DNA of 64,000 nt from Malonomonas sp945787335. Lineage in GTDB: Bacteria > Desulfobacterota > Desulfuromonadia > Desulfuromonadales > Geopsychrobacteraceae. The DNA is taken from contig CAMYME010000015.1 of NCBI GenBank assembly GCA_947259535.1, positions 1 through 64,000 of the forward strand, read 5' to 3'. Below the pieces are notes generated by a model. That model did no database searches and was not told where the DNA came from. It saw only the letters and a list, made by a program, of their open reading frames with translations. Every line of letters starts with the position of its first letter. Within the stretch, counting starts at the first letter, position 1. Shown piece after piece: positions 27,808 to 36,592 of this stretch. A program made the translations under genes and the position numbers.

Positions 27808-28026
27808 ACCTGCCGGAGGCAGCGGCTGGCAAACGACCCACCGCGTCTCTTCAGCACCAGCCTGATCCCCAGATAGGGACAGAGAAACAGGATGAAGAGC
27901 GCGACTTTGGTGATCAGCATGCCGCAATAGTGAATCAGGTCGAATTCGTGGCGGGTCATGGGGAAGAAGCTGCTGTGAACGCGGTAGGCAAGGTTGCCGG
28001 CGCGGAGGTCTATTGGTTTGCCTGGT

Positions 28027-29199
28027 TCAGGTTTTCTTGCCTTCCAGGTAGCCCAGCGTTGCATTCCAGAACGACAGGTCGTACTGGGTTTTCTCGTAGA
28101 GCCGGGCGTTCATGATGACGATGCCGGCGATGTCGGCGACCGCGGCAAGGAAGCTGACGTCCTCCTGGTTGTAGACCCGGCGGCCGGCGGAGTAAACCCG
28201 CAGCACACCGATCACCCGGTGCTGGGCGACAATCGGCAGAGAGAGGATCGAGGCGATCCCTTCGGCCACCGTCTCCACCGGATACTCGAGGCGCGGGTCA
28301 CTGCTGGTGTCGGCGATCAGCACCGGCACCCCCTGGAGGGTTTCCTGAATGCTCTTGTCGGCGTGGGGCGGGCCCTTGGTCAAAAAGCGTTCACTGAGGC
28401 CGATACTGGTCAGCAGTTCCAGCTCCCTGGTCGATTCGTTGATCAGGCGCAGGGCGGCGGCCTTGGCACCCATCAACCCGGTCACCCGTTCGACAATCAG
28501 CTGCATCACCTGTTTCGAATCGAGGGTCGAGAGAATCGCCCGGGTGATCTCGTGCAGGGCGCGGAAAAATTCGAGGCTGCGCCGTGCATCGCCGGGATCG
28601 GCGGCGAAGGCGCAGACCTGTTGCTCGACGGCGACCGGCGCGCCTGACAGATCAACGCCGACCTCCCGCAGCAGGGTCGACAGCTTGACCCCTTCGGCTT
28701 CGTAGAGCCGGGCATTGGCGATCGCCAGTCCGCCGAGCTCGGCGATCGCCGAAACCAGCTCGATCTCTTCGGCACTGAACTCACGCCGCTCGGCGCTGTA
28801 AAGTCGCAGCACACCGATCGCCTTGTCTGAAGCTTCGAGCGGCAGCGACAGCATGGTGTTGATCCCCTCGGCGCGAAGCTCATCGCGGTACTGGATGCGC
28901 GGGTCGTCGAAAGCGTCCTGGATGCAGACCACATCCCCTTTAAGCACCTGCGGCACGCTGCGATCGGAACTGAGCGCTCCCTTGTTGAGATAGGCCTGAC
29001 TCAGGCCGCAGGAGGCGACCTGCTCCAGCTGCTGGGTCTGCTCGTCCACCAGGCGCAGGCTCCCCCCTTTGACTTTCAGGGCGGCAACCGCGCGTTCGAC
29101 CAGTGTATCGAGAGTCACCTGCAGCGATGCCGATGAGAGGATCGTCTGGGTCGTTTCATAAAACAGCTTAAAATATTTTATGGACTCACTTTTCGTCAT
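28027..29199 (-). CDS. tandem GAF-domain protein
   Basis: 390 residues with two GAF domains (about 15-170 and 205-380), each with the SLRLVDEQT/ALRLINEST entry strand and the IGVLRLYSA/IGVLRVYSA exit strand. There is no kinase, cyclase or DNA-binding output, so it is a stand-alone sensor or phosphodiesterase-like regulator. A TATAAT-like -10 lies at 29246-29251 on its strand, without a good -35. The ligand is unknown. Confidence 0.88.
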   Translation of the reverse strand: MTKSESIKYFKLFYETTQTILSSASLQVTLDTLVERAVAALKVKGGSLRLVDEQTQQLEQVASCGLSQAYLNKGALSSDRSVPQVLKGDVVCIQDAFDDPRIQYRDELRAEGINTMLSLPLEASDKAIGVLRLYSAERREFSAEEIELVSAIAELGGLAIANARLYEAEGVKLSTLLREVGVDLSGAPVAVEQQVCAFAADPGDARRSLEFFRALHEITRAILSTLDSKQVMQLIVERVTGLMGAKAAALRLINESTRELELLTSIGLSERFLTKGPPHADKSIQETLQGVPVLIADTSSDPRLEYPVETVAEGIASILSLPIVAQHRVIGVLRVYSAGRRVYNQEDVSFLAAVADIAGIVIMNARLYEKTQYDLSFWNATLGYLEGKKT

Positions 29200-29280
29200 G
29201 ATATCAACAACCTCAGAGCGGGGTTTTGAGACTATGTTCTATTAGATTATAGAAGCAAACGAGGTTGAGGAAAAGGAATT

Positions 29281-29312
29281 AAAAGCGGCCGCGGCAAAAC
29301 CGGCCTTTCTCA
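29281..29312 (-). terminator. possible weak terminator after the antiporter gene
   Basis: On the minus strand an imperfect GC stem (AAGGCCGG against CCGCGGCC) is followed by GCTTTTAATT about 60 bases beyond the antiporter stop. Confidence 0.35.
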
Positions 29313-29371
29313 CCAGACCGATAACTTTCTGCCGGCAACCCACTTCCTGCCAGCCACAGCGCCGAGTTCCT

Positions 29372-31162
29372 TCAAGACTGTGGCACCAGGCTGATCACCG
29401 CCCAGCCCGCTTCCGGGCTGACCTCCTCCTCGACGCTGAAGACATGAATCCGCTCGCGCGGGTCGATGGCAAACAGCGGCAGGGTCCCCGGGCCATGGGT
29501 CTGCAGCAGCTCGCTGAAGCTGAAGCTTTCACTCAGCTTGGTGGTTTTCACTGTCGCCCCGGCGCCGACCGCCGCGGCCAGCGAGGCATAACTGATTTCG
29601 TCACCGAAGAGGGTCTTGCCCTGACGTGCGGACTTCTGCCGATTTTTCGGCGTCGACGCATCGATCGGCTGCGCCTGCAGCACGTAAATATTATTTTTCC
29701 CCAGCTCCAGCCGATAGTGCAGCGCGGCAGCCAGGTTGACGCTCTCCTGGGGCGCCAAAGCGAGCATTCGACCGATGCCGATCAGATCGAGGTGGCGGTC
29801 GGCGTGCTCGGACATCGGATTCCCCAGGTAGGTGGGTAAACCGTCCAGCTTCGCCTTGGCCGCCTTATCCCAGTCGGTCTCCGCCAGTTGCACGCGCAGG
29901 TCGTTGCTGCTCAGGGCCTGAGCGATCGCCCGGGCGACCTCATTGGCGCCGACGATCAGAAAGCCCTTCGGCTCCGGCTCGGCGACTCCGAGCCAGCGGG
30001 CGATCAGCCTGGCGGTGGTGGCCTGCAACAGTACGGTGCCGATAATGATCAGAAAGGTCAACGGCACCAGCAGCCGGGCCCCGTCAAAGCCGATGTTCAG
30101 CAGCTGCAGGGCAAACAGCGCAGAGATGGCGGCGGCGACAATCCCGCGCGGGGCGATCCAGGCGAGCAGGTGCCGCTCCGGCCAGGTGAGTGACGAGCCG
30201 AGCGTGGAGACCATGATATTCAAGGGCCGGGCGAGGAACTGGATCGCCAGAAAGACCCAGAGCGCCGACCAGCCGAGCTCCTGAAAAGGCGCCAGCTCAA
30301 GCCTTGCGGCGAGCAGGATGAAGAGCATGGAAATCAGCAGGATGCTCAGATTCTCCTTGAAATCGAGGATGTCGTCCACGTCGACGCCGCGCATGTTGGC
30401 CAGCCAGATCCCCATGACCGTCACTGTCACCAGGCCCGATTCATGCTGCAGCAGGTTGGAGAGGACGAAACTGCCGAGCACCAGCGCCAGGGTACAGATA
30501 TTGTGCAGGAATTCCGGCAACCAGTGACGCCGCAGGAGCAGACCGAACAGGTAACCGCCGGCGGCACCGATGATGACCCCCACCGCAACGATCTGACCGA
30601 AGGTCAGCAGGGTATGGCCGAGCGCGCCACGGCCGCCGCCGGAAATAATGAACTCGTAGACCAGCACCGCCAGCGAGGCGCCGATCGGGTCGATGACGAT
30701 CCCCTCCCAGCGCAGAATGTTGGCGACGGCAGCGGTCGGCCGCACGGTCCGCAGCATCGGCACAATCACCGTCGGTCCGGTGACCACGGTAATCGCCCCG
30801 AACAGAAAAGAAATCTGCCAGGAGAGATCGAGCACCAGGCGGGTTGTCAGGGCGGTGACCAGCCAGGTGACCAGCATGCCGATCGAGACCATGTTGCGGA
30901 CCACCTTCTGCAGGCCGAGGATCTCCCTGAACTTGAGGGTCAGGCTGCCCTCGAAGAGGATGATCGCCACCGATAGCGAGACAAACGGGAAGAACAGGTC
31001 GCCGAGCAGCGCCTGCGGGTCGAGCAGGCCGAGCACCGGCCCGACCAGGATGCCGGTCAGCAGCAGAAAGATAATCGCCGGCAGCTTCACCCGCCAGGCC
31101 AGCCACTGGCAGAAAGCGCAAATGACGATTAACGCGGCAAGCGCGGGCAGGATCTGTTCCAT
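29372..31162 (-). CDS. cation:proton antiporter with TrkA-N domain
   Basis: Monovalent-cation/proton antiporter of the inner membrane. About 12 helices span residues 1-395, with the Na/H-exchanger family motif GPTVIVPMLRTVRP and the acidic pair region EGIVIDPIGASLAVL. The C-terminal half (from about 400) is a Rossmann-like TrkA-N regulatory region (GFLIVGANEVARAIAQAL) that may bind NAD(H). I start at ATG 31162 (MEQILPAL) with GGAG about ten bases upstream. About 596 residues. Confidence 0.9.
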   Translation of the reverse strand: MEQILPALAALIVICAFCQWLAWRVKLPAIIFLLLTGILVGPVLGLLDPQALLGDLFFPFVSLSVAIILFEGSLTLKFREILGLQKVVRNMVSIGMLVTWLVTALTTRLVLDLSWQISFLFGAITVVTGPTVIVPMLRTVRPTAAVANILRWEGIVIDPIGASLAVLVYEFIISGGGRGALGHTLLTFGQIVAVGVIIGAAGGYLFGLLLRRHWLPEFLHNICTLALVLGSFVLSNLLQHESGLVTVTVMGIWLANMRGVDVDDILDFKENLSILLISMLFILLAARLELAPFQELGWSALWVFLAIQFLARPLNIMVSTLGSSLTWPERHLLAWIAPRGIVAAAISALFALQLLNIGFDGARLLVPLTFLIIIGTVLLQATTARLIARWLGVAEPEPKGFLIVGANEVARAIAQALSSNDLRVQLAETDWDKAAKAKLDGLPTYLGNPMSEHADRHLDLIGIGRMLALAPQESVNLAAALHYRLELGKNNIYVLQAQPIDASTPKNRQKSARQGKTLFGDEISYASLAAAVGAGATVKTTKLSESFSFSELLQTHGPGTLPLFAIDPRERIHVFSVEEEVSPEAGWAVISLVPQS

Positions 31163-31303
31163 CTGCAGAGTCTCCGGTGACGGATAGCGAAGGATAAAAA
31201 AGCGACCGAGCACCGGCCGGTGCCGCACTGCTCATTGCTGGTATAAGGTTACCAGCGGAAGGGGAAAACTCTAGTCCGAACCTTTGTTTGCCGCTGGTCC
31301 AGG

Positions 31304-31837
31304 TTACTCTTCGAGCAGCTTGTCCAGCTCGGCCAGAATCTCCTGCTCTTCGCGGACCCGCTCCCGGTAATGGTTCCAGATGTGATAGCTGAGCAGGCTG
31401 AGAATCGTCATGCCGATGGTGAAAACCGCCCAGAAGTTCTCAGGAAGCCCGGCTGAAAAGTGATAAAAAGCGTAAAACGCGCTCAGGTAGCCGAAATGGC
31501 CCAGCGCGCTGCGGCAGCTCGGCTCTTTGTTGCCGGTCATCTGGCTGAGGACCAGGATGATAGCGGAAAAGCCGTAGAGGACCAGCGCCCAGTTGATATA
31601 GTCGACCGGCGGACCGGCGCCGAGAGAGGCGCGGAGACTCTCGCTGAAGGACGGCAGAAAATCGAAGTCGCGAAAGGCGCACAGGCTCAGAGCGGTGAAC
31701 AGAGCGAGGATCCACAGGCCGCTGTTGGCGCGCAGCTCAAGCTTGCGGATTTTTGCCTGAACCTGGCGGCGTAGCGGTTCGATGTCCGGCATCTTCGTCT
31801 CTGTCGGTGGTGGTTGGGATGGCACCATGGTCGCCAT
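31304..31837 (-). CDS. four-helix membrane protein of unknown function
   Basis: 177 residues at most (a start at 31792, MPDIEPLRR, is also possible). A short basic N-terminal helix leads to four hydrophobic segments (SGLWILALFTALSLC, YINWALVLYGFSAIILVL, FGYLSAFYAFYHF, VFTIGMTILSLLSYHIW) and an acidic coiled-coil tail (REEQEILAELDKLLEE). Its start overlaps the 3' end of the heme-sensor gene in another frame. It probably belongs to the upstream respiratory cluster; the family is not recognised. Confidence 0.7.
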   Translation of the reverse strand: MATMVPSQPPPTETKMPDIEPLRRQVQAKIRKLELRANSGLWILALFTALSLCAFRDFDFLPSFSESLRASLGAGPPVDYINWALVLYGFSAIILVLSQMTGNKEPSCRSALGHFGYLSAFYAFYHFSAGLPENFWAVFTIGMTILSLLSYHIWNHYRERVREEQEILAELDKLLEE

Positions 31838-32651
31838 TCTTCAATAAGAAGCTCGCGGTTTTCTGATCCTGCCAGGCCTGATCGCGCTGTTGCACCAGCA
31901 GGCGAAAATCCTTCTCCAGATTGCCCAGCTTGCTGTCCGCTTTCGGCAGATCCTTGGCCGCCACCCCCTGCACCGCCTCAGCAGCGGCGAAGGTCAGCTT
32001 GAGGACCGGCTGAAACAGGTTTCTGCTGAGCAGGGCGGCCACGCCGCTGACGGTGAGAAACAGCACCATCAGGCTGAAAATTATCATCCGACTTCTCAGC
32101 AAGGCAAGGGTTTTCTCCAGCGGTTTACGTGAGATCCCCAGATTGAGGAAGCCGAGCACCTGCTCGTCTTCGGCGTGAAAGTGACAGGCGCCGGTGGAGC
32201 ACTGCGGCTCGTTGAGGATCGGCATCGCGACCGTGATCAGCTCGGCCTCGCGGTCGATCCGATGCTGAGTCGTCGTCTGGTTATCCGGCTCGGCGAGCAG
32301 GATCTGCTTCATCCAGCCATCGATCGGGCGGATATCGTCGCTGGGCTTGATTTCGCGCGAGTCGCCGGAGAAACGAACCTGCCCCCTTTGATCGTAAATC
32401 CGGATCTGCTCCACCTCGGCGAGGGTGCCGACATTCTCGACGATGTTGCGCAATGATTCACGGTCATCCTTCATCATCGCGTAGCGGGTCGACTTGACGA
32501 TGGTCTCGGCGAAGCTGTCGAGATGGCCGACCGCTTCATCGGTCATGTCGGATTGAATAAGGCTGTAGAGCAGGATGCAGCCGAACACCACGAATCCGGT
32601 GACGGCGATGGCGATCGGCACGATGGCTCTGGCGATCAGATTATCGAACAT
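31737..32651 (-). CDS. membrane sensor with CX4CH heme-type motif and HAMP-like region, no output domain
   Basis: Helix at about 8-32, a periplasmic region, a second helix near 190-210 and a HAMP-like segment. The periplasmic region is clearly homologous to that of the kinase at 41795 (shared DDRExLxxI, FS strands and CX4CHFH; here C151, C156, H157, H159). CX4CH is an uncommon cytochrome-c attachment motif, so a covalent heme is inferred. There is no kinase, cyclase or GGDEF domain. The last 30 residues overlap the next gene out of frame and look like non-coding reading, so the natural end or a frameshift is uncertain. Strong GGAGGGACC start site. Confidence 0.8.
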   Translation of the reverse strand: MFDNLIARAIVPIAIAVTGFVVFGCILLYSLIQSDMTDEAVGHLDSFAETIVKSTRYAMMKDDRESLRNIVENVGTLAEVEQIRIYDQRGQVRFSGDSREIKPSDDIRPIDGWMKQILLAEPDNQTTTQHRIDREAELITVAMPILNEPQCSTGACHFHAEDEQVLGFLNLGISRKPLEKTLALLRSRMIIFSLMVLFLTVSGVAALLSRNLFQPVLKLTFAAAEAVQGVAAKDLPKADSKLGNLEKDFRLLVQQRDQAWQDQKTASFLLKNGDHGAIPTTTDRDEDAGHRTATPPGSGKNPQA

Positions 32652-32752
32652 GGTCCCTCCAGATCTTGTTTCGGACCTGTGTGCAGCGGGTTACTGCGTG
32701 AAAAATATGGTCGGTGCAGACCCGGTCCTGCACCGACCATGACACCCTGGCC

Positions 32753-34078
32753 TCAGGCCCCGGCAGGCATTTCCTGTTCGCTTTCACGGCCTGCGGCCAC
32801 GGGAACCTCCGCCTTCACCGGCGCTTCAGCCGGCTGCGCTTTCCAGGCATAAAGGATCGGCAGGCGGTTGAGAATGAAACGATAGGTGGCGATGTAGATG
32901 GCGAAAATCGTGATGCTGATGATGATTTCGCTGATATGCGGAATCTCCTGGTAGAGCTTCCAGTTGAAGGTGATCAGCGCGGTATTCAGGCGGTTGAGGA
33001 CAACCCCGGCGATAGTCATGAAGGCGCCGATGCGCACCAGCCCGACCAGCTTGTGGCGAATGCCGTAGGCGAAGATGACCAGCGGCGCGACCACTCCGCC
33101 GATCATTTCGATCAACCACCAGAGTCCCCAGCCGCTGGCCAGGTAGACCCACTCGTTGTCATGGGCGACGGCGATCAGCTTGATCACCAGGTAGGTGATC
33201 AGGCCCATGCTCGCCCCTTTGGCCAGCTTCAGGGTCAAATCACCCAGATTCTCCTTGAAGCGTTCGTCGCAGCGCCAGGACATGGTCTTGATGACGATGG
33301 TGCTGACCGCGATCACCATGCACAGGCCGCCGGGGATCGAGGAGACGAAGAAGTGGATCCACTGGAATGGCGCGGAGTACCACAAGGGGTGCACCTTACC
33401 CGGCGCATAGACAAACAACGCGCCCAACGCCCCCTGGTGCAGAGTCGAGAGGATGATCCCGGCCACCGTCAGGCCGATGGTCCCCTTGCGGATAAACGCC
33501 TTGCCGGCCGGCCAGCCGATCCACTCGAAAAACGCGGTCGACACCTCGGCGACCTGCACCGACAGGTAGGTGGCGACATGCCAGCCGACCAGAAAGAGCA
33601 CCGCCGCCGGGCCGAAGGAATAGACCATCGGGTAAGCCAGCCGCCAGGGCTGCCCCAGATCGACCAGCAGGTAGACAACGGCAAACAGGTAACCGAGCAG
33701 ACCGTTCAAGAGCGCCAGCCGTTCGATCGGTTCAAAGTCGTGGCGGCCGAAGATCTCCACCGTGGTGCCGAGCATGAAGCCGGAGGCCGACAGTGGGACC
33801 ATGCAGAACAACCCGAAACCAAGGAACAATCCCCAGGGGTAGTCGTAGGAGGAGTGGGTCACCGAGCCGAGACCGAAGATGAAGCGGTAGATGATAAACG
33901 GGATGCCGATCGCCAGGATCGCGCCGAGCACCCAGTTGAATTTGTTGCGGATCACCTGGCTGACATACTGCTCCAGGCTCAGGCCGAGGAACAGCTTCTC
34001 CATCAGGTTCCACTTTTTACCATTCTTTTTTTCCGCCGAGTCGAGCGGGCGGATTCCATGTTCAGCGAGCTTTTTCAT
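32753..34078 (-). CDS. NrfD/HybB-like quinone-interacting membrane subunit
   Basis: Integral membrane protein of 441 residues with about ten helices, of the NrfD/PsrC superfamily (HybB-type), which transfers electrons between the menaquinone pool and periplasmic Fe-S/cytochrome partners. Typical segments are YPWGLFLGFGLFCMVPLSASGFMLGT, LGQPWRLAYPMVY and TLHQGALGALFVYAPGKVHPLWYS-type loops. Its ATG overlaps the stop of the ferredoxin gene by four bases. Proline- and alanine-rich tail from about 405. The architecture is like Geobacter Cbc complexes. Confidence 0.9.
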   Translation of the reverse strand: MKKLAEHGIRPLDSAEKKNGKKWNLMEKLFLGLSLEQYVSQVIRNKFNWVLGAILAIGIPFIIYRFIFGLGSVTHSSYDYPWGLFLGFGLFCMVPLSASGFMLGTTVEIFGRHDFEPIERLALLNGLLGYLFAVVYLLVDLGQPWRLAYPMVYSFGPAAVLFLVGWHVATYLSVQVAEVSTAFFEWIGWPAGKAFIRKGTIGLTVAGIILSTLHQGALGALFVYAPGKVHPLWYSAPFQWIHFFVSSIPGGLCMVIAVSTIVIKTMSWRCDERFKENLGDLTLKLAKGASMGLITYLVIKLIAVAHDNEWVYLASGWGLWWLIEMIGGVVAPLVIFAYGIRHKLVGLVRIGAFMTIAGVVLNRLNTALITFNWKLYQEIPHISEIIISITIFAIYIATYRFILNRLPILYAWKAQPAEAPVKAEVPVAAGRESEQEMPAGA

Positions 34079-35019
34079 GAGTCTTCTCCCTCCTCTTCCG
34101 CCTGGCCGTGGTCATGGTGGTCGCCTTTTCCCTTGGTCGCCAGCAGATGGAAGCCGGTGAACAGCGCCGGCCAGATGGCCAGCACCATCGGCACGGTGCC
34201 GAGGAAGTCCTTGACGTTGCTGATAATCGGTTCCTGCTGCAGGCTGGTGTCGAAACCGACCTCTTCGAAGGGAACGCCGGAGAGATACAGCCAGCTGGTC
34301 CCGCCGACCTCATGTTCGCCATAGATATGATCGACATACTTGTCGGGATCTTTCGTCATCCGCTGGCGGGCGATCTTCAGCAGCTCATCCCGCTTGCCGA
34401 AAATCAGGGCCTGGGAGGGGCAGATCTCGACACAGGCCGGCGGCATGCCGTGCTTGACGCGGCTGTCGTAGCAGAAGATGCACTTCTTGATCACCGGGTC
34501 GATGGGGTCGGAGTAGCTGTAGGCCGGCACATGGAACGGGCAGGCGACCATACAGTTGCGGCAGCCGACGCAGACCTTGGAGTTGTAGGTGACCGCGCCT
34601 TCGGGAGTCTTGGTATAGGCGCCGACGAAGCAGGAGGTCAGGCAGGCCGGCTCGTTGCAGTGATTGCACTGGATCTTGCGGTAGATCGGCTTGTCGCTGG
34701 CCTCAGATTCGTAGCGGTTGACCACCGTGTAGGCCTTCTCGGTGGGACGCCGTTTCTGCGTGCCGCCGTGGAAGCTCTGCTCGAAGACAGAGTAGTCATC
34801 AAAGGGCTGATCGGGGGCCGGCAGGCCCTGCTCGCGATTGCAGGCCGCTTCGCAGCTGCGGCAGCCGACGCAGCGGGTCAGGTCGACCAGGACCCCCATG
34901 CCGTCGGGGAAGCCGGCCAGGTTACCGGCGGCCAGCGCCTTTTTGGCTGGCGACAGCATCACTGCCGCCCCTCCTGCCAGGCTGCCGGCGAGAAATCTTC
35001 TGCGACTTATTTTACACAT
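34075..35019 (-). CDS. Tat-exported HybA-like 4x[4Fe-4S] ferredoxin
   Basis: Periplasmic electron-transfer subunit anchored by a C-terminal helix (GTVPMVLAIWPALFTGFHLLA). A Tat signal SRRRFLAGSLAGGAAVM is followed by cluster motifs CVGCRSCEAACN, CNHCNEPACLTSC, CVGCRNCMVACP and CIFCYDSRVKHGMPPACVEICP. I start at ATG 35019 (MCKISRRRF) because GGAGAG lies nine bases upstream, which puts the twin arginine in the right place. It pairs with the NrfD-like protein encoded immediately downstream. Confidence 0.92.
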   Translation of the reverse strand: MCKISRRRFLAGSLAGGAAVMLSPAKKALAAGNLAGFPDGMGVLVDLTRCVGCRSCEAACNREQGLPAPDQPFDDYSVFEQSFHGGTQKRRPTEKAYTVVNRYESEASDKPIYRKIQCNHCNEPACLTSCFVGAYTKTPEGAVTYNSKVCVGCRNCMVACPFHVPAYSYSDPIDPVIKKCIFCYDSRVKHGMPPACVEICPSQALIFGKRDELLKIARQRMTKDPDKYVDHIYGEHEVGGTSWLYLSGVPFEEVGFDTSLQQEPIISNVKDFLGTVPMVLAIWPALFTGFHLLATKGKGDHHDHGQAEEEGEDS

Positions 35020-35069
35020 GGCGTTCTCTCCTTGCGTCAATTGCTCCATTTGTGTCGACGACGGTTTGC

Positions 35070-35585
35070 TCAATGTCCGGAGTCTTCCGCCGGCGGCGGA
35101 GCAAACTGGCCGGAGTAGAAGAACCTGTCGCCTTCCTCGGTGCGGGCATGGCAGTCCTGGCAGCCGGTCGGGCCGTCCATCTCCTTGTGGCAGCCGATGC
35201 AGTTCTGGTGGTAGGCGCCTTTCAGGCCGCTGACGTCAACGTGGAACAGATCCTGCCCGCTCTTGACGTTGATCGCGGCGGCGGAGAAGGGATCGGCCAG
35301 ATGGCAGTCCTGGCAGGAGACCAGCTCCTGCTCCGCTTCGTTGCTGTGGCAACGGGCGCAGTAACTGTCCGCGGTCCCGGTCCCGGTGGTGTGGTGGTGG
35401 CAGGTGGAACAATCCTCGGCGACCCCGACATGCAGCTCATGATCGAAAACCACCGGCTCATAATGGTTGCTGAGCACATCGATCACGATCCCTTCGGGGG
35501 CATCCGTGGCATAACCGCTCAGCGGCAGGAGCAGAAACAGCAGCAGCAGAACTCCTTTAGCGGGCCAACTCGAAGCAACAAACAT
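35070..35585 (-). CDS. pentaheme c-type cytochrome
   Basis: 171 residues with a Sec signal (cut near GYATDA) and five CXXCH sites: CSTCH, CARCH, CQDCH, CIGCH, CQDCH. Extra histidines (FDHELH, CHHH, FHVD) supply axial ligands, as in the cytochrome c7/c3 family. It is likely the periplasmic electron acceptor or donor of the NrfD/ferredoxin complex encoded downstream. Start behind AAGGAG, somewhat distant (12 bases). Confidence 0.92.
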   Translation of the reverse strand: MFVASSWPAKGVLLLLFLLLPLSGYATDAPEGIVIDVLSNHYEPVVFDHELHVGVAEDCSTCHHHTTGTGTADSYCARCHSNEAEQELVSCQDCHLADPFSAAAINVKSGQDLFHVDVSGLKGAYHQNCIGCHKEMDGPTGCQDCHARTEEGDRFFYSGQFAPPPAEDSGH

Positions 35586-35696
35586 AGCGCTCTCATCTCC
35601 TTGTCAAAGTTCAGGCTGCCAGGGGAGTTGCCTGCCAAGGCAGCCTGAAATTGTGATTCCAGCAGAGTGTGTCGGTCGCAGACCGGCAGTGGGTCG

Positions 35697-35849
35697 TCAG
35701 TCTTCCCGGTTGATGTAGCGGAAGAACATCGGGAAGGTGCAGAAGAAAGCCACGCAGATCAGGTATTCGACGCCTTTGATGTAGGTGTAGAAATCGACGA
35801 CGGTGTACACTTCCTTAACGATACCGACATTGGTCAACAGATCGAGCAT
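35697..35849 (-). CDS. 50-residue membrane protein in the cytochrome cluster
   Basis: The ORF begins at ATG 35849 with AAGGGTGA just upstream and ends at TGA 35697. The product has an amphipathic N-terminus (MLDLLTNVGIVKEVYTVVDF) and one hydrophobic helix (YLICVAFFCTFPMFF) with a short charged tail. It lies between the small-protein genes and the cytochrome gene, so it may be a small subunit of the complex. The family is not recognised. It is short enough to be overlooked by gene callers. Confidence 0.7.
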   Translation of the reverse strand: MLDLLTNVGIVKEVYTVVDFYTYIKGVEYLICVAFFCTFPMFFRYINRED

Positions 35850-35874
35850 GATCATCACCCTTCAGTGCTAGTGG

Positions 35875-36126
35875 TTAGTGCTTCTTCCCCGAGGCCGCTT
35901 CGCTGTAGTTGCTGCGCGACGACTTCTTGGCCGCGTCCTTGGTCATGCCGAACAGCGACTTGAGTGCCGGCAGCAGCTGGGCGATCACCAGCAGGGCACA
36001 GAGGCCGACGAACGCCAGCACCAGGATGCCGCTGGTATAGGTGGTGTTGGTGTCGGCCGCCAGCGCCGGGGCAACCGTGATCAGCATCAGAACCAGACTT
36101 GTCAAAAACGTTTTTGCGTTGCGCAT
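35875..36126 (-). CDS. small exported single-helix protein (83 aa), nested start
   Basis: ATG 36126 has a perfect AAGGAGGTTGGT ribosome site and begins a normal Sec signal (MRNAKTFLTSLVLMLITVAPALAA), so this is probably the main product of the frame. After the signal come a short spacer, one helix, the motif QLLPALKSLFGM and a basic tail. It is paralogous to the protein at 36593 (QVLPALKHFIDM). Function unknown; context suggests a structural part of the cytochrome/NrfD complex. Confidence 0.7.
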   Translation of the reverse strand: MRNAKTFLTSLVLMLITVAPALAADTNTTYTSGILVLAFVGLCALLVIAQLLPALKSLFGMTKDAAKKSSRSNYSEAASGKKH

Positions 36127-36543
36127 ACCAACCTCCTTGGTTCGGGTAATGTTTGGCGCGTTCCGCCGCGCCTTGTAAGTTTTGAAGGCACAATGGACAG
36201 CCTGATAGATTTCAGCCCGGCCCTCGTCTGCGGCCGGATTCAGGGCGTGGTAGAAGATCCCTTCCTTGCGGATCCTGCGTAGCAGATTCACCGGCAGTTC
36301 GTCGGAGACCAGGATGATCGACAGGTACGGGTTGCACTTCTTCAACAGCGGAATCAGCTTGCCGATGTGCATCTCGTCGAACTCCCCCCCGACCACCACG
36401 ACCTGGACGGTCCTGTTGATAATCCCTTCTAGGGCATTGACCACTGAATCCGTGGTTGTCACCTGAACATCATCAGCAGTAAAAAGAGCTGCCAGTTGAT
36501 TCCGTGCCCCTTGATCTGCGTTTGCAATCAGTAGCCCTTGCAT
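35875..36543 (-). CDS. degenerate receiver domain in frame with a small exported membrane protein
   Basis: Residues 1-139 have a CheY-like beta/alpha pattern (LLIANADQGARNQLAALF, VQVVVVGGEF, LSIILVSDELP), but the phosphoacceptor Asp is replaced (VVVGG), the first acidic pair is reduced and the usual Lys is missing, so it should not be phosphorylated. Without a stop codon the frame continues through RTKEVG into the signal peptide of the small protein that starts at 36126. Either one fusion or two overlapping products are made. It lies between two paralogous small-protein genes. Confidence 0.65.
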   Translation of the reverse strand: MQGLLIANADQGARNQLAALFTADDVQVTTTDSVVNALEGIINRTVQVVVVGGEFDEMHIGKLIPLLKKCNPYLSIILVSDELPVNLLRRIRKEGIFYHALNPAADEGRAEIYQAVHCAFKTYKARRNAPNITRTKEVGMRNAKTFLTSLVLMLITVAPALAADTNTTYTSGILVLAFVGLCALLVIAQLLPALKSLFGMTKDAAKKSSRSNYSEAASGKKH

Positions 36544-36592
36544 GACCTCTCCCTTTCTGGATCGATATCAGCTCCCCGCTAACGGCCTGCTC

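Noticed and set aside
27711..28064. Minus-strand ORF with a hydrophobic helix overlapping the end of bioA
   Set aside because: The helix is suggestive, but there is no ribosome site and half of it is antisense to bioA. Kept out for lack of support.
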